A stretch of 64,000 bases of DNA from Elysia crispata (taxonomy: Eukaryota; Mollusca; Gastropoda; Plakobranchidae). The notes below the pieces were generated by a model, which worked only from the letters and a program-made list of their open reading frames with translations, searched no databases and had not been told where the DNA came from. The stretch spans positions 165,001 to 229,000 of the forward strand of contig JAWDGP010001472.1 of NCBI GenBank assembly GCA_033675545.1, given 5' to 3'. The stretch's first letter is position 1. Each line of letters opens with the position of its first letter. Positions 23,401 to 36,200 of the stretch are shown here, piece by piece. Both the position numbers and the translations under genes were made by a program.

Positions 23401-26400
23401 ATAGAGCACTGTTTTCATCATGTCAGATAACCACCATTACTGAAAGTAGTGCAAGTTCCTATTGCTGGAAATTAAGATTTTATTTTCAAATATTATTTCT
23501 TAAAGTTTATTATATTAGTTGTTGGAATTTAACAGTGAGAGATTTGTAATGTTTTAAGTACCGGTATTGGGAGATATTTTCTTAAGTTTTTGTAAGGAAA
23601 TAAAAATGTTTGGGAGCTGTGGTCCGGTTGTAATGCTTATTTCACAGTCTAGTTTTGATTTCTATGGACAGAATGAAATGCTTTTTATAAATTTAATAAA
23701 AATCCACACACCGGATACTGTTTGTTGTTAACATTAAACCTTTCACACTGTTTCACAAGATGAAATCTATGCAGCTACCCCTTAATTGGACAATATGTTT
23801 AATAATAATGGTTTATCACTCATGACAACTTTTACCAAAGTAGAAGGAGAATTTGAACAATTTTTTTTATATTATTTTTTATTATCCAGATGGCAGATGA
23901 CATCGATCATGCAGCAGACAATAATACAAACCCTTTAAAGCAGTTACCAGTGCTGGTAAGAATTTTATTCAAATTTTCCTCTTGAATAATCATTCAGTAT
24001 TATTTTTTATCTAGATATTATGAAGATTATTACATTTACCCTTTTGACAAACAAAATTTTTTGTCTTTAGCACAAGTAATCAAGAGGTCAAGGATTTTTT
24101 CAATCAAAACAGCTCTACTCCACCCATAGTAAGAGCACCACAGAAAATTAAAAGGTCAATTTAATTACTATGAAATCCCTTCATGCACTCAATTTTCCAT
24201 TTCTTTTTTTATAAAAAAAAGAAAAAAAGAACAAAGAAAAAAAAAACATCACTTGGAGGAGAAATTATGTAGACTTGACTCCTCCTTTTTTTTTATTGTT
24301 GTTTCAGTTTCTACTTAAGTGTTATTAGTCAAGAGGCTAAAAAGAATCTAATCCTGATTTTTGTCTCTAGAATTGCTATTGCATGATTTTAGATTTGTCT
24401 TTAGAATACAATTTAAGCCATTTAGAATGGTACCTTTCTATAGTCCCTTTTTTTTTCTTTTTCAGTGAACAGTTTTTCATGAATTTATGGCCAAAGAAAA
24501 AGAAGCTTGTTCGTCCAAAGAAAACATCCAAAAGCCAAACAGGAGGCAGAATACCAAGCCAGGCTAAAGACAGATGCTGAAAATGGGTAGCCTATTGCTT
24601 GGAACAGAAATTACTGGTAAATAATTGTTGGGGCAACTTAAAGCAGGAGCAAAATATAAAAAGCAGTATGACTATGAGATACAAATTGAAAAAGTTAATG
24701 ACTCTACTAAAGTGTGCCTGAAGCTGAAAATATTCAGCTTGAATATTACAAATCATTTATATTGTAGTTGTGAAGCTGAAATTTTAACTTTATTTGGTTG
24801 ATTTTTCTTTAGTTGAATCTACAAAATATGTTTGCTGATATTGTTTACAGAAATGCATAGTATATGATTCAAATTTAAGGTGGTTCCCTGATACCTGAAG
24901 AAAAATTCTTTTTCAGGTCTGTTAACACTTTTGACTTTTAATGCATATGATTTGAAGTTTTTGAAATTGACTTCTCATCAAATAGTAGTTGCTACAAGGC
25001 TTCTCATTTCATCTGGGATGCAACACATATTACATGTTTAGGTGTCAATGAAAAGCCCAATTTAAACACAACTTATCAAGAACATTTCTCAATGCAAATT
25101 AGAATGATGAAAGGTCAGTTGAAACGCATCTGATGCTTTATGTCATGAATGAAATTTTATTCTTGGTGGATGCAAATTGCATGAAAAAATACTTAAGTGA
25201 CCAGTTTAGTTTATGCATAGTTCAATCTCATTTGATTTAAATAAATGCGTACGTCATAAAATCACATTTTAAATAGGAGTTGTAAATTTTCATGCCATAA
25301 TCCTAGCAAATGTATATGTTTACAAAAAGGGCCATTCTTTTCCAACTTTTTTAAATGAAGGGGAAATATCAAATTAGATGAAATAATTATCATTATGATT
25401 TCTAGCTTTTTTTTTTTTTCTGTATGACATACATCTCCTCTTCTTTGAATTATATGAATTATATGTCCACTGCTTGGAAAGTACTAATGTGTAAAAAATG
25501 CTTGTTTTTAGATAAAAGAGCAATATTGTCTACAATAAAGTACACCAATAATTTATTTTGATTTTCATGATGCAAAATAATTTCAACAAACTTTCTTTGC
25601 ATAGTTCTTTATTTTTTTTAAATCTTTGACATGATCAGTGTTATAGAATTTGTTAAAGAGTTGCAGTTCATTGTTTGTTTATCAGTTCTTTCCTTTGTTC
25701 GTTTTTGACCTGACAATTTTTCATGAAAATTAAAACTTAACAAAGATATTGGCAAGAAAATAGAACCTCTTACATTAATTTTTTTTTAATTCATTCACAT
25801 TCTCATTCAAGTCTCATTCTTGAGTAGTTGAACTTATTAGCAGAGAGTGGCGTGACTTCTTTACATTTTGTTTGTTTTTTTACATATATTTTTTGTGTTT
25901 ATGTAGTTTTTATAATAGTACGGTATAATGAATAGAAGGATACAAATAATTTTGAACACATTCCCAAACAATAACCCTGATGGATAGGCAATTTTAGACT
26001 AAAGAAACATTACATGTAGTGCTTAATGATAAATTTATGAGTTTGTGGAGTACTTCCAAATAGTACGGGGTCTGATATTTTTCATAATATACTCTTACAA
26101 CATAATCCTTTAAAAAAAAAAAATTTGTTCAATTAAGAATGTTTTGACTATGAGCGTTTGAAAAAAAATGTTTTTTTCGTGTTATTTTACGTATCAAGGG
26201 CAATTTCTGGCTAGAATGAAGAATAAACATCTTCTTTAAGCTTTTATCCTAAACTAAAAGATTATCGTAACGTTTTTGCGCTTTAAGTGTATCAAAATTA
26301 TGATTATTTTTAGAGTAAAATACCAATAACTCCGTTTAAATATTGCGTAATCAATCAAGGGGAATAACTCTGTCAATTCTGAAGTACTTATCTAAAAAAA

Positions 26401-27196
26401 AATATATGATATCTTCAACAAAGGTCTATACTACTTTGCTTCTTTGAGTTATAAAGAAATGTCTATAACTTTCAAGATAAAGGCATGCCATATGGGCGTA
26501 AAATCATGATAGATCTAAGCTACCTGTGTTTGGCAATGGGTCATATATACACTTATCTGCAGAGCCATTTTAAACATTGAAGCTGCAGCTGAAACAAAGA
26601 ATTGATAAAAGATATCATACAGGTTGTTGACATATGAGTTTAAGACTTTAAAACTTACCTCCCTGTATGAAATGCAAGTTTAGATCTTACCACATTTATG
26701 AGGAATGTTAATTTCCTTAGGCAGATTCGTCTGAAGAATAGAATAGCTTTCAATTGTCCTTGAAAGTGTTGTAGTCATATGGACATTTATACAGCACTCA
26801 CAAGGTGCAGGCCACTCGCATATTTACTATTCATATTGATGTATCTTATAACATTATATCAATATGTATTTAGATGTTTTATGACTCTTAAGCTTTTATC
26901 CTAAATTAAAAGATTATTGCAACGTTTTTTCGCTTTAAGTGTATACAAAATATGATTATTATTATTAGAGTAAAATATCAATAACTCCGTTCAAATATTG
27001 CGTAATCAATCAAGGGCAATAACTCTGTCAATACTGAAGTACTTATATAAAAAAGTATATAATATCTTCAACAAAGGTCTATACTACAACTTTGCTTCAT
27101 TGAGTTGTATAGAAATGTCTATAGCTTTCAAGACAAAGGCATGCCATATGAGCGTAAAATCATGATAGATCTAAGCTACCTGTATTTGGCAATGGG

Positions 27197-27243
<47 letters not shown>

Positions 27244-30200
27244 AAAAATATATAAAATGTATATATATATATATATATATATATTTTTATATTAAACTAA
27301 ATTGAAATGTCCAGAATGTTGTTCATACTACTGTGTGTATTAGGATCCAGGCCAGTTACAAATATGAAACAAGGGGGGGAAAAATCAGCTGGCGTAGCTA
27401 TTTTCACACCTGTATAGTTTATCTCATTCATAAAGTAATGCCACAATTTTTATTTGTGAGTTTTAGAAATTCTGCACACTGTTAATGTGAAATAAATAAC
27501 TTGGGAATCAATTTGATGTTCACTTTTAATTTCTTCTTGAACACATACATCATGAATATACTGATAAAACCAAAATGCGAAGAGAGATATAATGCTGTTT
27601 TGTTTTTTTTTCATTTGGTATAGCAACAAATGTTTTATAAGGGATATTGGACTTGATCATATAAGAAAAATTGCAGTAATGGGATGGGATTTAAGTCAAG
27701 TAATTCAGAATATTTCTCTTATTCTATCAAGCAAGGCAGGTTTCATAATAATACCGCCCCAAGGTGTCATGTTCATATATCTATACCTGCCAATAGCACA
27801 TTTTAATGTAAATTGTTTTCTTAACAGGAAGGAGTCCTTAAATTAAACTCTTACGGAAGCAAACAAAGGCGTGCATACAAATATCTTTTTTTTTTTTTTC
27901 CAATAAGAACAGAGATAGGATAAGACTCTTGTCTGTATCTTTTTCTACAACTGTATTCAGAGAGATAGAGTAGGACTCTTGTCGTTATCTTTTGTACAAA
28001 ATTACTTCCATTATTTCACTGCTCAAAAATTTTTGGAAAAAAAATGTTTTCCATGACAGGGCTTTGGTTCTCTAGAGGGACGACCCTTCACAGACTTCAA
28101 GAAGGTGCAGGAAACGAGTGGGGTGCCACATGAAATGTTCACACCACAAGGAGGCGAGACAATTGAGCAAGTGAGAACACTTTTTTAACCACCAAAAATT
28201 ATTCTAACTGCATGGAACCGCATCGCAATGTGAGACGTTCTTGGACTTGATATGATCTTTAAAAAGGCTGAGTGGTTTGGTGTTTAAATTTTGTTTACAT
28301 AAACCATTGAGATTACTGTGGTAATGAATCAAATATAAACTAAGCAAGAAATGCCTCCTTGAATTATATTTTCATTGATTGTCCACTTCTTGAATGACCT
28401 AACATAAGATGGACCCAGATTGTGATGCGGCTACATGTGTGGATTGTATTGCAGGACAATGTGCCTTGGTTTATCTTTACTTTCAGTTTTGTTATTATTA
28501 TTTTTTCTGTTGCTTAGGAAAAGCACAAAACCTACATCTCCACTTAGATTCGACAGCTTCACTATGGTGTGAGAGTTGAAACTGTTCTCTGCTATATATG
28601 TAACCCGACCTAGCTGGGTGGATTCCCTGGACTTACTTAGTCACTACTGTAATAGGACCCACTTGTCTAGTTACCTATAGAAGCTCAGTGCTTCTTCCTA
28701 CTCTAAGTAATTGCAGGCCCTAACTGGTTATGGTAGCGTGCCTAGCAGCCGTGCAATACTACAGAGTTCACACTCTTGGATCCTTGAGTATCAGTGGAGT
28801 ACTAAGGCCACTGTTCCGTAACTAATACGAGTGGGTGTCGAGACTTGACAAGAACAGAATAGCTACACTCCAGACGAAGAAGAACACAAAAGAGAAGAAA
28901 TTAAAGTTACCACCTATAATATGTTTATTCCACGAATACTCAATAATCAAAGAATGGAAGCAATTCTCAAAGAATAAAATAAAAAAAAATACAAAGATGA
29001 TCGAAAAGCAATCAGGCAATAAAGGGTACTAACAAATGGTCAGAATGATAAGCGCCAAGCAGGTACTCGAGATAAAGTGCGGATATTATACTAAGACCAG
29101 ATACTAAACAAAATGGCCAGAATACTAAATAGAAGATACTAATAAAATGGTCAGAGCAGAAGATACTAAGAACTAAACAAATGCCCAATAAAAATGCCTA
29201 ATAGTCAGAATACCTAATAATGCCTTATACCGGTAGTCAAAATAGAAAGTATCCAAACAAAATGCCTACGGTAATGAAAATGCCTTAGACTAGTCAGCCA
29301 ACGCCCGAGTCACGGTGATAATCACGTAGAATTAAAACAAATGAAATCCAACACAAGTTTCACAATAGTTCAATAATCTCCACAATAACTTCTCCCTAAA
29401 TTTCCAACGATACTACTGGCACTTCCAACGTGGCCTCCAGATACTCCAAAAAGATACTGACTACGAGTCTTTCCGAGCTCTACAATTTATAGTCCAAGCT
29501 CAGTCGGCAAGGCCCCCGGTCAAAGACTTCCCTGGTTTCCCAGTTCGTCCCTAGAACAAGGGCCAATGCCGACCGAGGAAAATCTACTCCGTCGAACGGC
29601 ACAACCCGTTTCCCCAACTAAAACATCACCCGACCGAGATCATAGAATCTACGGAAGGCATCGTTACATCTACGAACTACATTTAGCATCTCCCGATCAA
29701 AGTATGTCGAAAGCCGACCGAAGAAAAGCTTCTCTGGCCAGCTGGACAGGAATGAAAGAACAAAGTATCTTCCGAATTATTAAAGAAAAAAGAATAAACC
29801 GCTAGAGGGGCGGAGACTAGTTTCCCGCCATTAAACTAAGTATACTAACAAGCTAGAATTTAAGCGCACGTGGCTCCACCCACAAGCTGATATAATTAGC
29901 ACAATAAAATCTGTTCTAAAGGCCTACTGCTGCGCCACAAATAAATAATTATACCAGCCTCCTTACATATAGATATGCTCTCCAGCTTCACCCGGAAATT
30001 CAACATACAGCAGAGGTTTGGGTGGGGTGAGAGCACTGTACAGTAACCCACGTACTGGTCATAATGCAACCAGTCAAAAAATATTAAAATGAATATACAA
30101 TGGAATCTGTTCAAAATTAACACCTTGGAACAAAAAAAAAAAAAAAAAGGATTGACTTTATCCATTTCCAAGAAACAAGTCAAGAATTCATGTTATGAAA

Positions 30201-33200
30201 ACAGGTCATCTCCCTTTTGTTACTTATGATAGTGGTCTCCCTTTGTTGGGACTCTGTTTCGTTACTTACAATTATTAAAGTGCATTAAATTTGTATAAGT
30301 CATTTAGGCAAAGACTGAAAGAGAAAACTATAATAAGTGTGAAAAGAGCTTTATACCAGCAACTTGAACTACACACGAAAACACAATATGCTGACACACC
30401 TAAAATTCTTGCTATATTTTTTTCAGCTTTACCCCCTTATAGTATAGGCTTGAGATCATCATTACTTTTGTTGTTTTCACCAGAAAAACAATAATAGCCT
30501 GATTAAAAAAAATTGTTTTGCATTATCGGAGGCTATGAAAATAATGCTATTGGTTAAGGCGAGCAGCGATGTGGAGAAAACAATGCACTGTTTGACACAA
30601 ATCATGTTAACCAATGATAGGTTAGGTCTAGATCTAGACACACCCAGCCTCTATCTTGCCAAGCGCTTGCTACTGTCACACTGCACAAGACCACACCAAC
30701 TTAGCCAGGCCTTGTTAAGCATGCTATTAATACTCAGTGACTTACTGACTTATGGGGTTTACTAACAAAGAGTTATCCCGCCCACTCATGCCTATGCATC
30801 CCAGTTTTATGGGTCTCACCTTTTCTCATCCACCACGAGGTGTTGACTTTAGGCAGATGGTAGTTGAGCCTGGTTGTCACACACCAGCCAGATATCTGGG
30901 CACTGTGGCCCAAGTTACACCTGCCAGGCAGAGCACTGTTGGCTGTTACAGTGTTAGATGGTAGTCACAGCGTAGAATTTCGACCTAAAAGCTGCATTTT
31001 AGTTCTGAACAATGGGGGGATAGGCCCGAAAGCTAGTTTGAGCTTAGGCGACTCAAGCCTTGTTATGGCGGCCGGGCTCAGGTAACGTCATTTATCACTG
31101 TCAGGGTCAAGCCCGCCCATGACAGCAGATAATCGCTGTGTGCACAAGCCAGTGCTGAGATCTGCTGAATTTTATGTAATAAAATAGAAAATTCCTCTTT
31201 TTTAACTTACAATATCTTCAGAACTACTCATAGTACAGACATGGTGCAACTTTCAGCAGTTTCTTCTAAATCTAATTTGAAACCCGGTGTTACTTTGATA
31301 TTTATATCATCGTATTTGTGAGTGTGGTTACTGCGTTTTTATAGTCCATGTTTTTATCTAAAATTTTACCTGCAATTCGCTCCTATTAGATGTAATTGCT
31401 AATTAATTAAAAAGTACACGCTAGATTATCACTTTTCAATACTTATCTGAAACAATGGAAACCCTAGATTAAAATGATATAAGTTTTGTTGTGTTAGATG
31501 GGGTCAAAGTGCGTCTATGCTCGTTTTCATCATTCTATTTTTTCCCATTCAGTTCTAGATAAAAATCCTGAGTTGAGTCAATCAAAACATGGAACATTCT
31601 ATTGATTATAATTTGATCCCACACGCGTCGTGTAAACGATTTGTGCAGAATTTGAGGCAGACTCCGTGCTATAACACCTAAACAGAAAAAAGAACGTTTA
31701 CACAGATCTTACAGAAACAAACATTAAACAAACACAAACCCTTACAAACAATCCATTCCTCACAGACAAAGCACATACAATACAGATAACATTTGACGAT
31801 CTCAATAGCGCATTCAGGACAGTTCACAAGTTTTTATCCCACACAACATCTGTAGGTAACAGCTCTTTACCAGATATTCAAACAGCAATAGACATTTACT
31901 TGACAACTTACACAAGAATCTCGAGCTAGAACTAGATTTGTGATTGATTTTCCTATACTAATTATTTCTTTATTTGCAGTCACTTGCATCATAAAATCCT
32001 TAGATCTAGCTTCGTCTGCCTCAGGTTCTAACGTTGTTTGTCTGCTTTCTTTATTTCTATATTCATTTATATCTTTCAGTCAAATGTGCATCTTTCTAAG
32101 ATCCGTTAGAGGCTAGTTTGTTTATGTTCTAAATGGACTTGATCGTTCTTAGCGATTCAACTTCTTAGTCTGTTCAAGCCAGCATGAAAGTCACTGTCCC
32201 TGGAGCATCTATTTTTTGTAGATGCGGATAGCTCAGTGGTTAAGTGCCTGCTCTTGTCTCGGCAAGGCAATGAGTGCCGCATCGAGGTGCAGGTTCGATC
32301 CCTGTTCATTCCATCTGTTATAATGTTTTCACGTCTTTCTTTTTATTCGTCAGTCTCGAGCTAAATCTAGATTTGAGTTTGACATTTCTATAATAATTAT
32401 TCCTTTATTTGCAATCACTTGCATCTTTAGATCCTTAGATCTAGCTTCGTCTTTCTCAGCCTCTAACGTTGCTTGACTGCTCTCTTTATTTCTATATATA
32501 GCTGAGTAATATAAAGCTCGCTCAAGACAGAGACATGTACAAAAAATCCGTCTCCTGCAAAAAGCATTCCATCTAACATAAAAAAAAATTCGTGAGTAGT
32601 TAATTCAAAACTGATAAGTTCTATATAAGAAATTTAAAAAAAAATTCCATGTTGCGTTTATTGTTACGACCTTCTAAAAATCACTCTACTGTTTTCTAAT
32701 ATACTACAATAAATGTACTTTTTATGGCCATGTACCAAAAAAAGTATTTGAGCTAGAGTTTTCGTTTTTGCTTGTGTCTATAGCCTGTTTAATTTATTTT
32801 TCAATGCAAACTTTAAAATAAAACATGATTATCGTTATGGTGGTTAGAAATTACAGTAAAATATCGAAAAAAACATAAAGTGCCGTGCAGGCACAGAGCC
32901 GCCCGAGTCTACCTGAGTTGACAACTAGGTCACGGGGTCAGGTCATTGACACCGTGTGGGCCTTTCGACTAAAGTAGCGCTTATGCGACGCCGTGTAGTT
33001 GAGCCTGGTTGTCACACACCAGTCAGATATCTGGGCACTGTGGTCCAAGTTACACCTGCCATGTAGAGCACTGTTGGCTGTTAGATGGTAGTTGAGCCTG
33101 GTTGTCACACACCAGCCAGATATCTGGGCACTGTGGCCCAAGTTACACCTGCCAGGCAGAGCACTTTTGGCTGTTAGATGGTAGTTGAGCCTGGTTGTCA

Positions 33201-36200
33201 CACACCAGTCAGATATCTGGGCACTGTGGCCCAAGTTACAACTGCCAGGTAGGGCAGTGCTGGCTGTTAGATGGTAGTTGAGCCTGGTTGTCACACACCA
33301 GTCAGATATCTGGGCACTGTGGCCCAAGTTACAACTGCCAGGTAGGGCAGTGCTGGCTGTTAGATGGTAGTTGAGCCTGGTTGTCACACACCAGCCAGAA
33401 AGCTGGGCACTGTGCCCCAATTTAAACCTGCCAGATAGAGCAGTGCTGGCTGTTAGATGGTAGTTAAGCCTGGTTGTCACACACCAGCCAGATAGCTTGG
33501 CACTGTGGCCCAAGTTACACTTGCCAGGTAGAGCACTGCTGGCTGTGAGATGGTAGTTGAGCATGGTTGTCACAACAGCCAGATAGCTGGGCACTGAGGC
33601 TCAAGTTAAACATGCCAGGTAGCATTGCATGGGTTAACTGTATAGACTAGTTTTAGATCCCTTGCACTTACTAACAAATGGTAAACTCCTATCCCTTACC
33701 CTTATTAACAATTGGTAAACTCTTTTTTTGTGTGCATTCTTGCTTGTATTTTCAGGATGATACATAAGAAAAAAAAATTAGGTATTATAGAAGGGTCAGA
33801 GAGGTGTATAAATATAATAATTTTATTATTTGCTCTTTTTGTTGTATTAGCAGTTAAGTTGTTTTTTAAGTTTAACATAAATTCTGTCGCCCTGCTTAAT
33901 ATTCATGAGGCCTCACCTGGAAGGAATGTGCTCTTCACGCATGCGTCACTTTTGTGTGCAACTTCTCGCATCAGATCCACGGATGACTGAGCCCTGTGTT
34001 TTGTGCCACATTTTTTAATTTTATCCCATAACCTAGCCCTAGCATTGTGCTTACTACTTTGTGATAGTGCGTGTGAAGTTAAGCGGTCGTTTCTATCCGC
34101 TCAACGGTCGATTTCTCCTACAAACTTTCTCAATCACTCAGAAACCTATTGACCAGTTTTTACTTCTACTGTCGTCCGCCGCTGATATCACCCTTCGGCT
34201 TTTGAGTTGGTTTCCAAGTTGCACTGACGGATTATCTTAGTGCTTCGATTATTGTTTCTTTTGTTTTTCCGAACCTGACACCTGGCCCATCTGTTTTCAG
34301 TTGTATACGATTATTTCAATTTTTTCGTAGTGTGCAAAATGTACATTTTCAATATGGCGGACAAAGAAACTTCGGCCGCTCCTTGTAGTAAATATACCCT
34401 GACTTCCGACGGTCCTCAGGATGAAACAAAAAAGTTCGTTGACTCTGTACACTTTAGTTCTATGGAACCCGCTGGCATCCATTGTTCGGTACAGAAATCG
34501 AAGCCCAGGTCGCGGACAGGATCCCTGGCCATATCAGAATCTTTTACCTATTCTGCAGTGGGGAAGCATGTTTCCCATCGCTCGTCTCGCGCGACATCAA
34601 AACAAACCAGAATCAGCACTAAACGATGTTCTGCCCCGCGCGACAAAAAAGAGAGAGCGGGGCCAGTCTTGCACCGATGCCAGTACCTGTGAGAGAGGCC
34701 CCATAATGATCCTGATACTTTGTCAATTGTGCGAAACCAGCTTGAAACGCTAATGGGTCTAGTACCCATTGTAACGGAACTAAAATCAGCGTACGACGCT
34801 TATAATGAAAGCGCAGAGGCAGGGAACGACCCATTACATGATGCACCATATGCCCAACCTTTTGATCCGTTTCCATAGGAGATAATGTCTATTGAGCGCC
34901 ATCCCTCGGAGTTGGCACTCAATTTACAAAGCCATCCCTCGGAGTTGGCACTCAATTTACAAAGCCATCCCTCGGAGTTGGCACACAATTTACAAAGCCA
35001 TCCCTCGGAGTTGGCACACAATTTACAAAGCCATCCCTCGGAGTTGGCACACAATTTACAAAGCCATCCCTCGGAGTTGGCACACAATTTACAAAGCCAT
35101 CCCTCGGAGTTGGCACACAATTTACAAAGCCATCCCTCGGAGTTGGCACGCAATTCAAAGAGCCATCCCTTGGAGTTGGCCTCTACCTCCAAAGACCACA
35201 CGTCAGAGGTAATGTTAACCACTAATTCTCGGTCTGACATAGAAGTCCTCTAGTGCCACCCCTCGGAGATGGAGTCCACCGAATTTTCGTATTTTGCCGA
35301 TGTTGCAGGCACCAATGCACCCTCAGCGGTCTTTCCCAATACCAATAGTGGCAAGGGCTTAGAAAAAATATTGTCAGAAGGTCTTACTAAAGAGGTGATG
35401 GACAAAATATCAGGTAAGTACACTCAGCCATCTAACTGTTCTAGACTGAGTGTCTTGAGGTATAACCCGGAGATTTTCAGACATGTTAAGCTCCGTTTAT
35501 ACAGAGCGCGAACACGACTTTTTAGCAGTTCAGCCATTCAAACAGAGCGCGAACACGAACGCGGAAAACTGTCGACGGCTTTCGATGCGGATCGTCTTTT
35601 TCTTGTTATGAGAGTTTAAATTTGGTCACTTGGCCATAATTATTGGAATCATGGCACAGGCAGAATCAGACACAGAGGAGATTATAGCGCTGTATTTATA
35701 CACACAGCAGCGTTTTGTGTATAAATCACATAACTGTCAGTCCAACTTTCTCTCCGATTTCTTTCCAAATATCTTTCTTTTTGACTGCCTTTTTGTAAGC
35801 CTTTTTAGCTTTGTCGAACAAAACCGGATTCTTTGCAACTTCTAAAATCAAACTTACGTTTCATCCATTGTCTCGGCATCGGCCATACCCTACAAGCAAA
35901 GCAGACTCTGCATAGCTCTGCATAGCTTTTTCTTTGAAACGTCGTGCCTACAAGTTTCTGTTTTCGGAAATGATGCAAAGGAGGTAGTACAAGCTGATTG
36001 GTTGATACAACTTGATAGCAAGAAAGCCGCCGCGGCGTTCTGAAGAATTCGCTCATGGGGCAATCTCTGCGGTCGGCCGCGCGAATACATAATTGTTCCT
36101 GGACGAAAAACCGCGTTCGCGTTCGCTTTCGGGTTCGCGCTCTGTGTAAACGGAGCTTTAGTGCCCGAGCGCGTTTCAGAGACTCGTCTCTGCAAACTGT

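Larger units (their letters stand above)
21188..28059 (+). other. TIGAR-like intron with dispersed repeats
   Basis: The intron is AT-rich and 6.9 kb long. Its supported contents are the two related repeat copies at 26238 and 26889, the AT microsatellite near 27200-27285, and possible splice-like signals of an unresolved locus at 22.2-24.6 kb. Otherwise I see nothing coding. Confidence 0.7.
35489..36157. mobile_element. PIF/Harbinger-like deletion derivative inside DIRS ORF1
   Basis: Terminal inverted repeats AGCTCCGTTTATACAGAGCG (left) and CGCTCTGTGTAAACGGAGCT (right) flank 669 bp, with TTA on both sides (35486-35488 and 36158-36160) as a 3-bp target duplication. The interior keeps the start of a possible transposase on + (35651) and a MADF-like segment on -, a gene pair typical of Harbinger elements. 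The DDE domain is absent. The family name rests on this combination and is moderately sure. Confidence 0.72.

Noticed and set aside
27592-27846. 84-codon frame in the TIGAR-like intron
   Set aside because: Its composition is that of AT-rich intron and no motif is recognised.
29566-29805. 79-codon + strand frame as a gene
   Set aside because: No similarity to a known family, no splice context, and it lies within a probable repetitive block.
32221-32320. Functional tRNA gene
   Set aside because: A and B boxes are present, but the ends do not form an acceptor stem and an AT-rich body follows that is repeated nearby; this fits a SINE head.
32938-33594. 218-codon open frame on the - strand
   Set aside because: The 93-bp repeat unit is a multiple of three and lacks stops in this frame. 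There is no start context, splice site or known domain.
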